Positions 55,157 to 63,700 are shown, counted from the stretch's first letter. The stretch: DNA of 64,000 nt from Aquabacterium sp. (GCF_016195855.1 NZ_JACPYU010000004.1:49912-113911); one strand, 5' to 3'. Translations and numbers: made by a program. Notes: generated by a model from the sequence alone, not told the origin.

Positions 55157-55716
55157 GGTGCAACCGTTGCAGTGCGCAGCTTCATGCCCACGGCCTGCGT
55201 CATGGCCTGCATCTTGGGGTCGATGAGGGCATGGCTTTCGGCTGCTACCTTCTCACCCAGCGCCCGCTCCATCTGCGGGATCAACTGCTCGAACTTCTTT
55301 TTCAGCGGCGACTCCAGCAAGGCGACCAGCTGCTTGAGCTCGTCTTCGGTGAACTGCTGCTGCAGCACGGGCACCACGGTATTGGCCATCTGCTTTTTGG
55401 CGGTATCGCGGGCAATGGGCGTGGCTTCGTCCACGTACTTCTGGATGTCGACAGCGATGTCCTTGAGCGTGGCGTCGCGCTTCTCGGCCGAGACACGCCC
55501 TTGCAGCGCGATGCGCGCCTGCTGCATGGCGCTGGCTGCGGGCCGCTGCACCATCACGACCACGACATCATCCGGATGCCACACGGCCAGCACACGCTCG
55601 ATGAGCTTGGCCTTGGTGTCGGCGGTCTGGCCCCAGGCCGGTGCCAGTGCGCAGGCCGACAGGCACAGCGCAGCGGTCAACTGAGTCAGACGGGGAAACG
55701 AGCGAACAAAAGACAT
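55153..55716 (-). CDS. Periplasmic DUF2059-like helical protein
   Basis: A 187-residue exported protein; signal MSFVRSFPRLTQLTAALCLS, cleavage near AWGQTAD. The mature part is helical with TAKLIERVLAVWHPDDVVV-like and FTEDELKQLVALLESPLKKKFEQLIPQME, the repeated pattern seen in DUF2059 proteins. Role unknown; might be a periplasmic chaperone for the outer-membrane proteins beside it. Overlaps the lipoprotein gene by 4 bases and lies 8 bases after the FadL-like gene. Confidence 0.75.
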   Translation of the reverse strand: MSFVRSFPRLTQLTAALCLSACALAPAWGQTADTKAKLIERVLAVWHPDDVVVVMVQRPAASAMQQARIALQGRVSAEKRDATLKDIAVDIQKYVDEATPIARDTAKKQMANTVVPVLQQQFTEDELKQLVALLESPLKKKFEQLIPQMERALGEKVAAESHALIDPKMQAMTQAVGMKLRTATVAP

Positions 55717-55724
55717 GGCACTAC

Positions 55725-57353
55725 TCAGAACGGTTTGGTGATGGACATGCCGCCATAACGCACGGTTATGGAGCCGGAAACATCAAGCCCCGCATAGGGG
55801 TTGTAGATGACGTTGAAGAAGTTGGTGCAGTTCAGGCTGCAACTGGTGTCGGCAGGGACGTTGTAGCGGCCCTTGGCGTAGCTGTAGGTCGCGTCGATCT
55901 TCAGGCCCGATGGGCTCTCGTAGCCCGCGCCCACGCTGCGCACGGTCATGGTAGGCAGTGGCGCGATCAGGTCGAAGGCCGATTGCGGCACCGAGGTCTT
56001 GCGAGGCTCATAGCCATAGCGCAGCTTGAAGCCCCGTGTGACGCCCAACTCCAGCCCCAAGCCGAAGTGGATGGGATCGCGGTAGCCGCGTGGGATCACC
56101 AGCTTGGAGGCATCGGCCTGGCCAAAGATGCGGGCCATCTGCAGCAGGGCCACCTGGCGGTCAAACTGGATCTCCAACTTGTCCCACTTGCTCCAGTCCG
56201 TGTACATGGCGTCCACGTTGAGCTGCAAACGGCTGAAGGGCTTGAGCTTGATACCGGCTTGCAGGCGCGCCGGGAAAGGCAAGCGCATGGTGGCATTGCC
56301 CGTCTGCACATCCGGGATGGAGGTCGGGAAGCCGAACATCGAGGCCACCACCGGCCCCAGCAGGCTGCCGTACATGCCCTGCACGAACCTGGGGAACATG
56401 GGGTCGGCCATGAAGGTGTAGCGGCCGGTCAGCGTGGTCTTGCTGCCCGACTGGTAGACGGCACCAAAAGCGAACCAGTCCTTGGGCTCCCACAGCAGGC
56501 CCACGTTGTAGGTCGGGTCCAGCGGCGCGGTCATGTCGAACTTCATCGTGCCGGCACGCTTGAAAGGCCGCAGCCGCCCTTCCTGGCCGCCGCCGCACAG
56601 GCCGAAGCCGAATTCGTCCAGCGGGTTGCCACCATCACCATTGCCGCACCATGCGTCCTGCAACTTGCCGATGATGCCCAGCAGCTTGTTGGGAAAGCGC
56701 ATGTCGGTGTCCAGCGCAAAGCTCTGGTGGGCCAGCGGCACAGCCAGGCCCACGCTGAGCGTGTTGTTCACCTTGTAGGCCACCGAGGGCGAGAGATAGA
56801 CCAGGCGCTGCAGCACCACGGAGCGCCCGTCAAAGCGGGTCGGGTCGTTGGGGTCCGAACTGCGGTCCACGCCCACGGCCTGCGGCACATAAGCGGCGGT
56901 GGCAAAGGTCCAGGGCGAGCCGGGCCGGTTGAAGCTGAAACCCATGCCGGCACCAATGGCCGCAGGCAAGGACCACTTGGGCAGGCCGATGCCGGGCAGG
57001 TAGATCTTCTGGCGTACCGGGCCGCTGCTGCTGCCGGCCAGCGGGTCTTCTTTCCAGTCACCAATGTCGAAGCCGTCGGGCTGGTGGAAGTTGGCCTTGA
57101 TGCGGATGGAGGCGCCAAAGAAGTTGTCCTGCTTGACGTTGCCTTCCAGTCGGCTGAGGCCGGCCGGGTTGAAGTGGATCGAGTCAACCCCGGGCGGGTC
57201 GGCTGTGACCGCATTGCCCATGGACATGGCCTTGACGCTGGTGCCCAGGTTGTCCGTCAAGGCCGCGTGCGATGCGCCCAGCCAGGCAAGGCCCAGCAGC
57301 CCGCACAGCCAACGTGCGGGCAAAGCTTCACCCCTGGCGATCGCCATCTTCAT
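55725..57353 (-). CDS. FadL/OmpP1 family outer-membrane protein
   Basis: A 542-residue outer-membrane beta-barrel of the FadL/TodX family. Signal cleaved near SHAALTDN; then the FadL hatch-type N-terminus LGTSVKAMSMGNAVTADPPGVDSIHFNPAGLSRLEG, in which GNA-A and NPAGL are family marks. Many alternating strands follow, ending with SGSITVRYGGMSITKPF, with C-terminal phenylalanine as needed for barrel insertion. Two Cys pairs (CGNGDG/CGGGQE and CSLNC) are unusual. FadL proteins carry hydrophobic compounds across the outer membrane; here the setting suggests a dedicated channel or assembly factor. Confidence 0.88.
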   Translation of the reverse strand: MKMAIARGEALPARWLCGLLGLAWLGASHAALTDNLGTSVKAMSMGNAVTADPPGVDSIHFNPAGLSRLEGNVKQDNFFGASIRIKANFHQPDGFDIGDWKEDPLAGSSSGPVRQKIYLPGIGLPKWSLPAAIGAGMGFSFNRPGSPWTFATAAYVPQAVGVDRSSDPNDPTRFDGRSVVLQRLVYLSPSVAYKVNNTLSVGLAVPLAHQSFALDTDMRFPNKLLGIIGKLQDAWCGNGDGGNPLDEFGFGLCGGGQEGRLRPFKRAGTMKFDMTAPLDPTYNVGLLWEPKDWFAFGAVYQSGSKTTLTGRYTFMADPMFPRFVQGMYGSLLGPVVASMFGFPTSIPDVQTGNATMRLPFPARLQAGIKLKPFSRLQLNVDAMYTDWSKWDKLEIQFDRQVALLQMARIFGQADASKLVIPRGYRDPIHFGLGLELGVTRGFKLRYGYEPRKTSVPQSAFDLIAPLPTMTVRSVGAGYESPSGLKIDATYSYAKGRYNVPADTSCSLNCTNFFNVIYNPYAGLDVSGSITVRYGGMSITKPF

Positions 57354-57372
57354 GATGCAGGCCCCTGCTCGC

Positions 57373-58416
57373 TCAGAAGCTCAAAGGCAGGTTCATGCCG
57401 AGCGTGAAGTCAGGCGAGTCGCTGGTCAACCCAACGCCCAGCGTCATGTTGACCGTGTACTGCGGCGCCGTGCGCACACCCAGGCCGATGTTGAACATGC
57501 CCGATGTCTGCACGCTGGTGCGCGAGGTCTGGCCATCTGCGAACACCAGCTTGGAGGGGAAGGACAGCGACTCCTGCAGCGACATGGTGGTCGAGACGTC
57601 GTAGGACAGGGCGTAGGCAAAGCCGCCACCCACCGTGACCGTGGGCCCTGGGTGCACCGCCACCAGGGTCACGCCATCACGCTCCTGGTTGAGGTGGCGT
57701 GCCGGCGCACTCAGGCCCAGGCTGGCCGATCCGAACAGCGCGATGGGATCGATGATCTTGGACGAGTTCACGCCCAGCGTCAGGCCCGCGGTGCCCGAGC
57801 CCGTGGCCAGGTTCTGGCCATCGATGGTGCGGAAGGGGCTGCGCCCCGTGGGCAGGCGCACGGACGCGCTGGTGGTGAAGCTGGCCGAATCACGGCGCAT
57901 CTCGAAAGGCTGCCAGCGCGCGCCCATCTGCAGGTCGCCAAAGCCGTGAGACAAGCCTGAGAACGTGGTCGACTCGGAGTACTTGCTGACAATGGGCAAG
58001 GACACGTTGCCCGTGATGTTGTCGCGCAGGCCATAGTCCACCGAGAAGGTGTTGGTGATCGTGTGCGATCGGGTGTTCTCGATCTTGAACAGCGTGAGCG
58101 TGCTGTCGGTGAACTTGGCATCGATCTGCTGCTGGCCGGTGTAGGCATAGCTCAGGTCGTACGTGGCCGCCCACTTGCCCTTCTTGAGCAGCGAGTATTG
58201 CTTGTCGGACGCGGTCAGGGTCTGCTTGAGCAATGCGGCCTGGTCGACGTCGCCCTCTTGCTTGCCCAGCGCCTCGCGGGCTGCATCACCCGACGGGGCC
58301 TGAGCTGTGGCCTGCTCTTGCGACCAGGCCAGAGACGCAGACAAACACAAGGCGGCCATGGCGGTGGCGCGCAAGCCGGAACGAACAATGGCGGGAGTGA
58401 TCGATGGGTACAACAT
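57373..58416 (-). CDS. Outer-membrane transporter-like beta-barrel protein
   Basis: A 347-residue protein with a signal (cleavage near AWSQEQ), a short helical/charged part (AAREALGKQEGDVDQAALLKQTL), then a beta-rich domain: GKWAATYDLSYAYTGQQQIDAK, TNTFSVDYGLRDNITGNVSLPIV, GFGDLQMGARWQPF and a C-terminal phenylalanine after LGMNLPLSF. It resembles the barrel family related to MetA-pathway phenol degradation proteins (Phenol_MetA_deg). Together with the FadL-like gene 19 bases downstream, it gives the cluster two outer-membrane barrels. Confidence 0.75.
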   Translation of the reverse strand: MLYPSITPAIVRSGLRATAMAALCLSASLAWSQEQATAQAPSGDAAREALGKQEGDVDQAALLKQTLTASDKQYSLLKKGKWAATYDLSYAYTGQQQIDAKFTDSTLTLFKIENTRSHTITNTFSVDYGLRDNITGNVSLPIVSKYSESTTFSGLSHGFGDLQMGARWQPFEMRRDSASFTTSASVRLPTGRSPFRTIDGQNLATGSGTAGLTLGVNSSKIIDPIALFGSASLGLSAPARHLNQERDGVTLVAVHPGPTVTVGGGFAYALSYDVSTTMSLQESLSFPSKLVFADGQTSRTSVQTSGMFNIGLGVRTAPQYTVNMTLGVGLTSDSPDFTLGMNLPLSF

Positions 58417-58418
58417 GG

Positions 58419-59186
58419 TCAGAACTTGCGCAGATTGAAAACACCCATACCCGACTGCACGGCATTGCGCAGCGCATCGGCATGGTCAGGAATGGCGAGC
58501 ACGGTGCCCTTGCGAACGGAATCGTTGTCGATGACGCCCAGTTCGCGGTCGCTCAAGGCCAGCTTGGTCAAGGGCTTGCCCATGGACTCGGGCAAGGTCA
58601 GCAGGAACAAGGTGCCCCGGTCCCACAGCTTGGCGAACTGCTCGACCGAAAACACAATGTGGCCAGCCGAGGGGTCGGCAATGTAGACGCGGCCATCGCG
58701 GATGCCGCGGAACACCACGAAGTGCTTGAAACCTGCATAGTCAATGGGCACGATGGCAGGCTGGGTGAGCGTCTCCAGATCGGACATCTCGGCGCGAAAG
58801 CCCGCCCCTTTGGCACCGAGTGAAGCCACATAGCGCTTCATGTCGAGCAAGGAAAAGCCTCGGCGCTCGATGATCTTTTCCTTCTCGCCGTGTTCGAGCA
58901 TGCCTTCCATGGCCTGCTGCTCGGTCACCTTGATGCCCAGGTAGTTGTTGATGACCGTGACCAGCGCGGCCGAGCCACAGCTGTAGTCATAGGCCTGGTG
59001 CACGATGTTCTCGAACTTGAACTCGGAATAAGGCTTGATGGTCACGGGCTGTGGCGACACACCGCCCCCCACACTGGCCATGGGCAACTCGAACTCGCCC
59101 TTGGGCCGCTCTTCAGGCGGATGGATGGTGGTGCCCGCCGATCCACCGATCGCGCTGGCAATGATTCCGAGCAACATGGGCAACAT
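58419..59186 (-). CDS. C39-like cysteine peptidase (no ABC transporter part)
   Basis: A 255-residue papain-like protein of the bacteriocin-processing C39 type. Active-site C70 is in DYSCGSAALVTVINNYLG, H155 in GFKHFVVFRGI, and D171 in VYIADPSAGHIVF; these are at the expected order and spacing. The N-terminus (MLPMLLGIIASAIGGSAG) is hydrophobic and could be a signal or anchor. True bacteriocin exporters carry this domain fused to an ABC transporter; here it stands alone, beside genes for exported proteins with a motif similar to double-glycine leaders. The start at 59186 (or ATG 59177) follows AGGA. It lies 2 bases after the barrel gene start. Confidence 0.85.
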   Translation of the reverse strand: MLPMLLGIIASAIGGSAGTTIHPPEERPKGEFELPMASVGGGVSPQPVTIKPYSEFKFENIVHQAYDYSCGSAALVTVINNYLGIKVTEQQAMEGMLEHGEKEKIIERRGFSLLDMKRYVASLGAKGAGFRAEMSDLETLTQPAIVPIDYAGFKHFVVFRGIRDGRVYIADPSAGHIVFSVEQFAKLWDRGTLFLLTLPESMGKPLTKLALSDRELGVIDNDSVRKGTVLAIPDHADALRNAVQSGMGVFNLRKF

Positions 59187-59241
59187 GGGTGAGGCGTCCT
59201 GTTCGTGGCGGGCTGTGCGTCGAGGGCTGTGCGTCGCGGGC

Positions 59242-59739
59242 TTATTGCGCCCACAGATAGAGGTGGCCGCGCATGGCCACATGGCCATCCAGCAGCAGTT
59301 GCCCGTAGTTGCGTGTAATCGGCGCAGTCGGGTCGGTTTGCACGCCCAGTGCACGGAAGCCAAACTGGCTCACCCCCACGAAGAAGGGCAAGCCCATGTC
59401 GATGTAGTCGCCGCCATCGGGCCTGGTCCGCAGGTTGAGCGTCATCGCGTACATGTCGATGATCCCGCCCACATTGAGGGCCACGGCATAGGTCGTCACG
59501 TTGTCGACCGTGAAGCTGGCCAGCAAGCGGCTGTTCATCACGGCGCCATCCAGCAAGGCCGAGTTCATCTCCAGGTGCACCGCAAAGCCAATGCCGTCCT
59601 GCCCGCTGACGCTGGCCATGGCCTGGTCGTCCAGGGGCTCGGGTGCAGCCAGTGCGGCAAGCGGCATGCTCGCCGTCCACACCAGCGCAAGGCAAGGCGT
59701 GAAGGCAAGGCGAAGCAAACGGGCAAACATGGTCAACAT
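59242..59739 (-). CDS. Exported motif protein (DUF6160-like) 4
   Basis: A 165-residue protein; signal up to AAL-AAPEP (MLTMFARLLRLAFTPCLALV). Directly after it is PLDDQAMASVSGQDGI (36-50), the shared motif of this cluster. The mature part is beta-rich (SFTVDNVTTYAVALNVGGIIDMYAMTLNLR; GGDYIDMGLPFFVG) and ends with HLYLWAQ. I recall a family catalogued as DUF6160 with the same N-terminal pattern; the assignment needs an HMM search. Ten bases before the next gene. Confidence 0.78.
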   Translation of the reverse strand: MLTMFARLLRLAFTPCLALVWTASMPLAALAAPEPLDDQAMASVSGQDGIGFAVHLEMNSALLDGAVMNSRLLASFTVDNVTTYAVALNVGGIIDMYAMTLNLRTRPDGGDYIDMGLPFFVGVSQFGFRALGVQTDPTAPITRNYGQLLLDGHVAMRGHLYLWAQ

Positions 59740-59749
59740 CCACACACCT

Positions 59750-60628
59750 TCAGCGGAACTTGACGTCCAGGTACTGGAGCTGGATGGTGTTGATGCGGCT
59801 CGAACCCAGGTTCGTCGTGCCCGTGACATCACTCTTGAAGGTGATGTTGTCGATCACCAGGCTGCCCACAGGCGCGCCGTTGGGGCTGGAACTCCAGTCA
59901 ATGCCCAGGTGCAGGTAGGACTGGCCGTTCTCGGTGATGGCATTGAAGATGCCAGGCTGCGTGGTGACGTCGGCCAGCGCCCAGGTCCCGCCGTTCGCAC
60001 CGCCAAGGTGGATGCCCGAGAGGCTGAGTTGCTCGGCCACCGTATCGGGGTTGGCCACACTGATGTCATCACGCGCACGCGGGCGGATGATCAGGTTGCC
60101 GATGTCCACATGCAGCGCCAGACCAAAGGCCACGCCCTGCACATTGGCGTCGGCCGGTGTGGTGATGCTCAAACCGCCACCCTGGAAGACCAGATCCTGC
60201 AGGATCAGGGTGCCCGCATTGAACGCCGTGCCGTTGGCATTGACACCGAAGTCTGCGGCGAACTGCCACTTCAGCAGGCTGTTGGTGTTGAGCGGGTTGC
60301 TCAACTCGATCACGTCGGCCATGCCCGGCCGGCTGTAGATGTTGAGCCGATACGGGTCGGTAAAGGTCGCATCCAGGTCATCCGAGCGCGACAGGTAGAG
60401 GTTGCCGAACCACAGGCTGGGGTTGCCCTCGTCCGGGCTGGTGTAGGTCAGGGTCAGCGGGCCGCTCATGGCGAAGCCGCGCAGGTTGAAGGCCAGGCCA
60501 TCCTGGCCACTGACCTGAGACAGGGCCTCGTCTTCCAGCTCGCCCCTCGATTGCCAGCTGCTGCCATGCGCAGACGCCGTGGCGAGCAGGCACACACCCA
60601 GCGCCATCAAGAAAAAGCGTGTGTTCAT
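59750..60628 (-). CDS. Exported motif protein (DUF6160-like) 3
   Basis: A 292-residue protein; signal MNTRFFLMALGVCLLATASA, then [16 protein letters not shown] (30-45). The rest is beta-rich with many Asn and Asp (YLSRSDDLDATFTDPYRLNIYS; GLALHVDIGNLIIRPRARDD; IDNITFKSD) and ends with IQLQYLDVKFR. The start at 60628 has GAGGTGGG at suitable distance. It is separated by 10 bases from both neighbours, so co-transcription is likely. Confidence 0.78.
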   Translation of the reverse strand: MNTRFFLMALGVCLLATASAHGSSWQSRGELEDEALSQVSGQDGLAFNLRGFAMSGPLTLTYTSPDEGNPSLWFGNLYLSRSDDLDATFTDPYRLNIYSRPGMADVIELSNPLNTNSLLKWQFAADFGVNANGTAFNAGTLILQDLVFQGGGLSITTPADANVQGVAFGLALHVDIGNLIIRPRARDDISVANPDTVAEQLSLSGIHLGGANGGTWALADVTTQPGIFNAITENGQSYLHLGIDWSSSPNGAPVGSLVIDNITFKSDVTGTTNLGSSRINTIQLQYLDVKFR

Positions 60629-60638
60629 CGTGCCCACC

Positions 60639-61439
60639 TCACTTCTTGCCCACGTTGGCGGGCACCGTGCCCGTGGTGTTCAGGGCCGACAGGCGATCGC
60701 GCCAGTTCAGCCAGAAGCCCGCCATGGCCGTGTCCGTCGGCAAGCCTGTGGCCGCGTTCGTCGGGAAGGTCACGGCGCTCTTGAGCACCGAGATGAAGAA
60801 GTCACGGCTTGCGCCACTGGCGTTGCCTGCGGTCACGCCGCCGATCTGCGACAAGGCGATCTGGCAGGCTGCCGCGTTGGCACAGGTGGCAGCCGTACCA
60901 TCCCAGCGTTTGCCGCCCAGCGTGTCATTGCGCGAATCCACCGTGCCGCTGCTGCCTGCGTCGATCAGCAGCGAGCCACTCACGGCATTCATCTGCAAGC
61001 CGATGTCACCCTGGATACCGCCAAAGCCCAGGCGCATGCCCACGACTTCGCGCGTCGATGAATTGGCGACGTTGCGGTAAACGAATTCGATATAGGGATC
61101 GGTCACGGCCACCGTGCGCTGGGCCAGCGTGCCATCGGTGCGCCCGAACTGCAGCCTGGCGATGTCGATGTCGGCGCCCGTGCCATTGCGGACCGTGCTG
61201 GTGTACTCACCCAGGCGCATGCCGCCCAGGTTCGCATTGAGCTTGATGTCCGCATTCAAGGTGATGCGGGAGAAGTCGTAGGTGCCGTCGTTGGTGTTGG
61301 TCAACGAGAAGAGCGCCTGGCCCCAGACATCTGCCAGCTCTTCGTCACCAATCGGCTTGCCTTGTGCATGCGCAAGCGGTGCCCCGGTCAGCGCCAGGCT
61401 CAGGCACAGCAGTGGCATCAAGCGAGATGTCCTGTTCAT
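60639..61439 (-). CDS. Exported motif protein (DUF6160-like) 2
   Basis: A 266-residue protein with signal MNRTSRLMPLLCLSLALTGA, cleavage near AHAQ. The motif is present in a weaker form, IGDEELADVWGQALF (30-44), lacking the DG that follows Q in the others. The remaining sequence is beta-rich (DFSRITLNADIKLNANLGGMRLGEYTS; IGLQMNAVSGSLLIDAGSS) with one Cys pair (CANAAAC). It lies 160 bases after the gene at 61599, beyond a terminator. Confidence 0.75.
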   Translation of the reverse strand: MNRTSRLMPLLCLSLALTGAPLAHAQGKPIGDEELADVWGQALFSLTNTNDGTYDFSRITLNADIKLNANLGGMRLGEYTSTVRNGTGADIDIARLQFGRTDGTLAQRTVAVTDPYIEFVYRNVANSSTREVVGMRLGFGGIQGDIGLQMNAVSGSLLIDAGSSGTVDSRNDTLGGKRWDGTAATCANAAACQIALSQIGGVTAGNASGASRDFFISVLKSAVTFPTNAATGLPTDTAMAGFWLNWRDRLSALNTTGTVPANVGKK

Positions 61440-61500
61440 GTTGGCTGCAGGGTGGAAGAGGTCGTCAGGATCTGAAAAGGCTTTTCAGAAAATCGGGCTT

Positions 61501-61532
61501 CACAAACAAACCCGCCGTGGATGCCACGGCGG
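61501..61532 (-). terminator. Terminator after exported motif protein 1
   Basis: Arms CCGCCGTGG (61512-61520) and CCACGGCGG (61524-61532) with a 3-base loop. Read on the minus strand the stem is followed by GTTTGTTTGTG. It should limit read-through from the gene at 61599-62228 into the rest of the cluster, perhaps lowering its expression. Confidence 0.7.
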
Positions 61533-61598
61533 ATTTGCTGTTCAACTCAAGCGGAGAGAGCGGGCCCGCTTGACGCGGACCCATCGGCCGTCAGCCGA

Positions 61599-62228
61599 TC
61601 AGTGGGCCCACATCCAGACCTTGGTGCCTTGCATGTCGATGTTGTTGATGGCGAACGAGCCGAACGACGCATTGCTGTTGCCCATCTTGATCGAACCAAC
61701 GGTGATGCTGGGCGTCAGAGCCGAGTTCAGCTTGGCGTTGGGGAAAGCGAATTGCACAACGTCGGAGCCAGCGTAGATGGCGTCGCCGGTGGCAGCACCG
61801 AAGGCGTCATACGTGGCGGTCGTCAGCTTGCCCAGTTCGCCAGCGATGGCAGCGCCACCAGCAGTCGGGGGCACAGCCAGACCAGCGGCCAGGGCCTTGC
61901 CGTTGTTGGCGTCGGCCTGGGTGTAGCCCAGACGTGCACCAATGGAGTCAGCCACGGTCGACACGAAGGAAGCCTTGTTCAGGATGTCCACGGTCATCAC
62001 GAACATGCCCTTGATGCCGATGTTGTTGAACGACACGGAACCGCCGGTGGCGTCGGTGTCGGTGTACTTGAACGAGCCGATGTTGATGTTCAGGTCACCA
62101 GCGATCGACACGCCGTCCTGGCCGCTGACTTGGCTCAGGGCTGCGTCGTCGATGGACGACATGGCGGAAGCAGAAGCGGCCACGGCGGTCAGAGCCAGCG
62201 CGACGAAGGAAAGCTTGAATGCTTGCAT
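61599..62228 (-). CDS. Exported motif protein (DUF6160-like) 1
   Basis: A 209-residue protein; signal [20 protein letters not shown] followed by [16 protein letters not shown] (25-40), the clearest copy of the cluster motif. The mature part is Ala/Gly/Thr-rich and beta-like ([51 protein letters not shown]) and ends with GTKVWMWAH. Its last third is repeated almost exactly at 63782-64000. Low complexity and abundance of small residues fit a structural subunit. GGAG precedes the ATG. Confidence 0.8.
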   Translation of the reverse strand: MQAFKLSFVALALTAVAASASAMSSIDDAALSQVSGQDGVSIAGDLNINIGSFKYTDTDATGGSVSFNNIGIKGMFVMTVDILNKASFVSTVADSIGARLGYTQADANNGKALAAGLAVPPTAGGAAIAGELGKLTTATYDAFGAATGDAIYAGSDVVQFAFPNAKLNSALTPSITVGSIKMGNSNASFGSFAINNIDMQGTKVWMWAH

Positions 62229-62244
62229 GAAAACTCCAGATATA

Positions 62245-62273
62245 TATGTATGAGCTTGGCTTGTGCGTTTCAA
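62245..62273 (-). promoter_or_regulatory. Candidate promoter of exported motif protein 1
   Basis: On the minus strand TTGAAA (62273-62268) and TACATA (62250-62245) with a 17-base spacer. The leader would be short, about 10-15 bases, before the GGAG ribosome-binding site. Confidence 0.4.
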
Positions 62274-62480
62274 AGCCTCATCGGTGATTGATCAGAACAC
62301 CGATCCCTATTGCTTGACGTCCCTGTGCAATAGAGCAGCTGTTGTTTGAAACGCTGACGCATCATCGCGAAGCACCGCCGATTCACCTTGACCACTGAGG
62401 CCAAGCGCATGACCGCGCAGACCACCCGCATGCAGGGCGAGGAAACCCCTTAGGTACTACTACGACACAGCGCCACCCGC

Positions 62481-63485
62481 TTATTGCGTCACGCGCAATG
62501 AACTGGGTGACAAGCCAAACCAGCGCTTGCACGCACGGTAGAAATTGCTCGGGTCGGAGAAGCCCAGTTCACACGCCATCTCCGTCACGCTCAGAAAGCC
62601 CCTGGCCAGCATGCGCTCGGCGCGCTCGCGCCGGACTGCGTCCACCAGCTCGGCAAAGCTCGTGCCCTCTTCGCTCAGGCGGCGCTGCAAGGTCCGCTCG
62701 CTGACGCACAACATCTCGGCCACCTGCTCGCGTCGCGGGTCACCCTTGTGCAGGATGCGCGTCAACAGTTGCCGCACCTTGCCCGTGAAGTGGTCACCCA
62801 TGTCTTGCGCGGCCTGCTCGGTCATGCGCATGCACATGTCGGCAATGGCCGGGTCGCTCGTGGGGATGGGCTGCTCAAAGTCCGCAATGTTGAACTCGCC
62901 CCTGAAGGAGCTGGCGTTGAACACGATGGGGCAGCCATAGGCCTGGCGCCAGGGTGAGGCATCTGCCGGCTCAGGGAACGGCACATGCATGACGTTGGGC
63001 ACCAGCCGTTTGCCCGTGATCCACTGCGCGCCCGCCAGGAACACCGAGGCCAGGAAATCGAAGCGCTGCATGGGCACGGGCCGGCGCCCGCCGGAGATGG
63101 CAAACGACACCGCGTAGTGCTTGTCCTCGCGCACCACGTCCATCGCAAAAGTGGGCGACACCAGCGCCGCGAAACGGGCCAGGCACTTGGCCGCCGCCAG
63201 CACGTTCGTGGACGACAGCAGCATGTGCGACACCACGCCAAAGGCGGCCAGCGGGTGCACCACCCTCGTCAAGCCGATGCTGGGATCGCCCGTCAGGACC
63301 ACCGCCAGCTCCCACATGGCCGAGAACAGATCGGACAGGTGGTTCACATCCATTTCATCGCTCGAGCCAACCGGCACGCCGCATTTGATCAACAACTCGT
63401 CCGCATTCAGCCCGCGCTGGCCAAAGGCATCGCTCATGGTTCGGTACCACGCGATTTGCGACAAGGTGAATGCTTTGATGGCCAT
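62481..63485 (-). CDS. AraC family transcriptional regulator
   Basis: A 334-residue regulator with an N-terminal ligand/oligomerisation domain of the Arabinose_bd type (PF12625-like, about 20-200) and a C-terminal AraC DNA-binding domain (about 235-330): VAEMLCVSERTLQRRLSEEGTSFAELV as first helix-turn-helix and VTEMACELGFSDPSNFYRACKRWFGLSPSSLR as the second. Members of this subgroup often respond to small metabolites or fatty acids. It is flanked on both sides by the two copies of exported motif protein 1 and is the obvious regulator of the cluster. Confidence 0.93.
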   Translation of the reverse strand: MAIKAFTLSQIAWYRTMSDAFGQRGLNADELLIKCGVPVGSSDEMDVNHLSDLFSAMWELAVVLTGDPSIGLTRVVHPLAAFGVVSHMLLSSTNVLAAAKCLARFAALVSPTFAMDVVREDKHYAVSFAISGGRRPVPMQRFDFLASVFLAGAQWITGKRLVPNVMHVPFPEPADASPWRQAYGCPIVFNASSFRGEFNIADFEQPIPTSDPAIADMCMRMTEQAAQDMGDHFTGKVRQLLTRILHKGDPRREQVAEMLCVSERTLQRRLSEEGTSFAELVDAVRRERAERMLARGFLSVTEMACELGFSDPSNFYRACKRWFGLSPSSLRVTQ

Positions 63486-63629
63486 GACAAGACCCTTCGG
63501 TTATGAGACTGCTACCCCGAAAGGTCTCGGATGGTTGCAGAGACAATGCAACATAAATACCGGGAAAACCCGTAATTTAATGTTTCATTCAGACACTTTT
63601 TGAATTCAGATTTCGCTCAGTAAAAACAG

Positions 63630-63645
63630 CGTGACGGACATCACG
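63630..63645. promoter_or_regulatory. CRP-like palindrome upstream of the AraC gene
   Basis: CGTGA-CGGACA-TCACG, a perfect 5-bp inverted repeat with a 6-base spacer, close to the CRP/FNR-type consensus TGTGA-N6-TCACA. It is about 145 bases before the AraC start. It is followed by TTTTT on the plus strand, so a hairpin role is also possible. Confidence 0.35.
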
Positions 63646-63667
63646 TTTTTCGGACCCCGGAGACGAA

Positions 63668-63700
63668 ACAACCCCCGAGGAACCAGTCCACGGGGGTTGT
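63668..63700 (-). terminator. Hairpin after the partial gene at 63782
   Basis: ACAACCCCC (63668-63676) and GGGGGTTGT (63692-63700), 15-base loop; on the minus strand it is followed by TTCG. Probably the terminator of the downstream copy of exported motif protein 1, whose stop is at 63782-63784. Confidence 0.6.
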
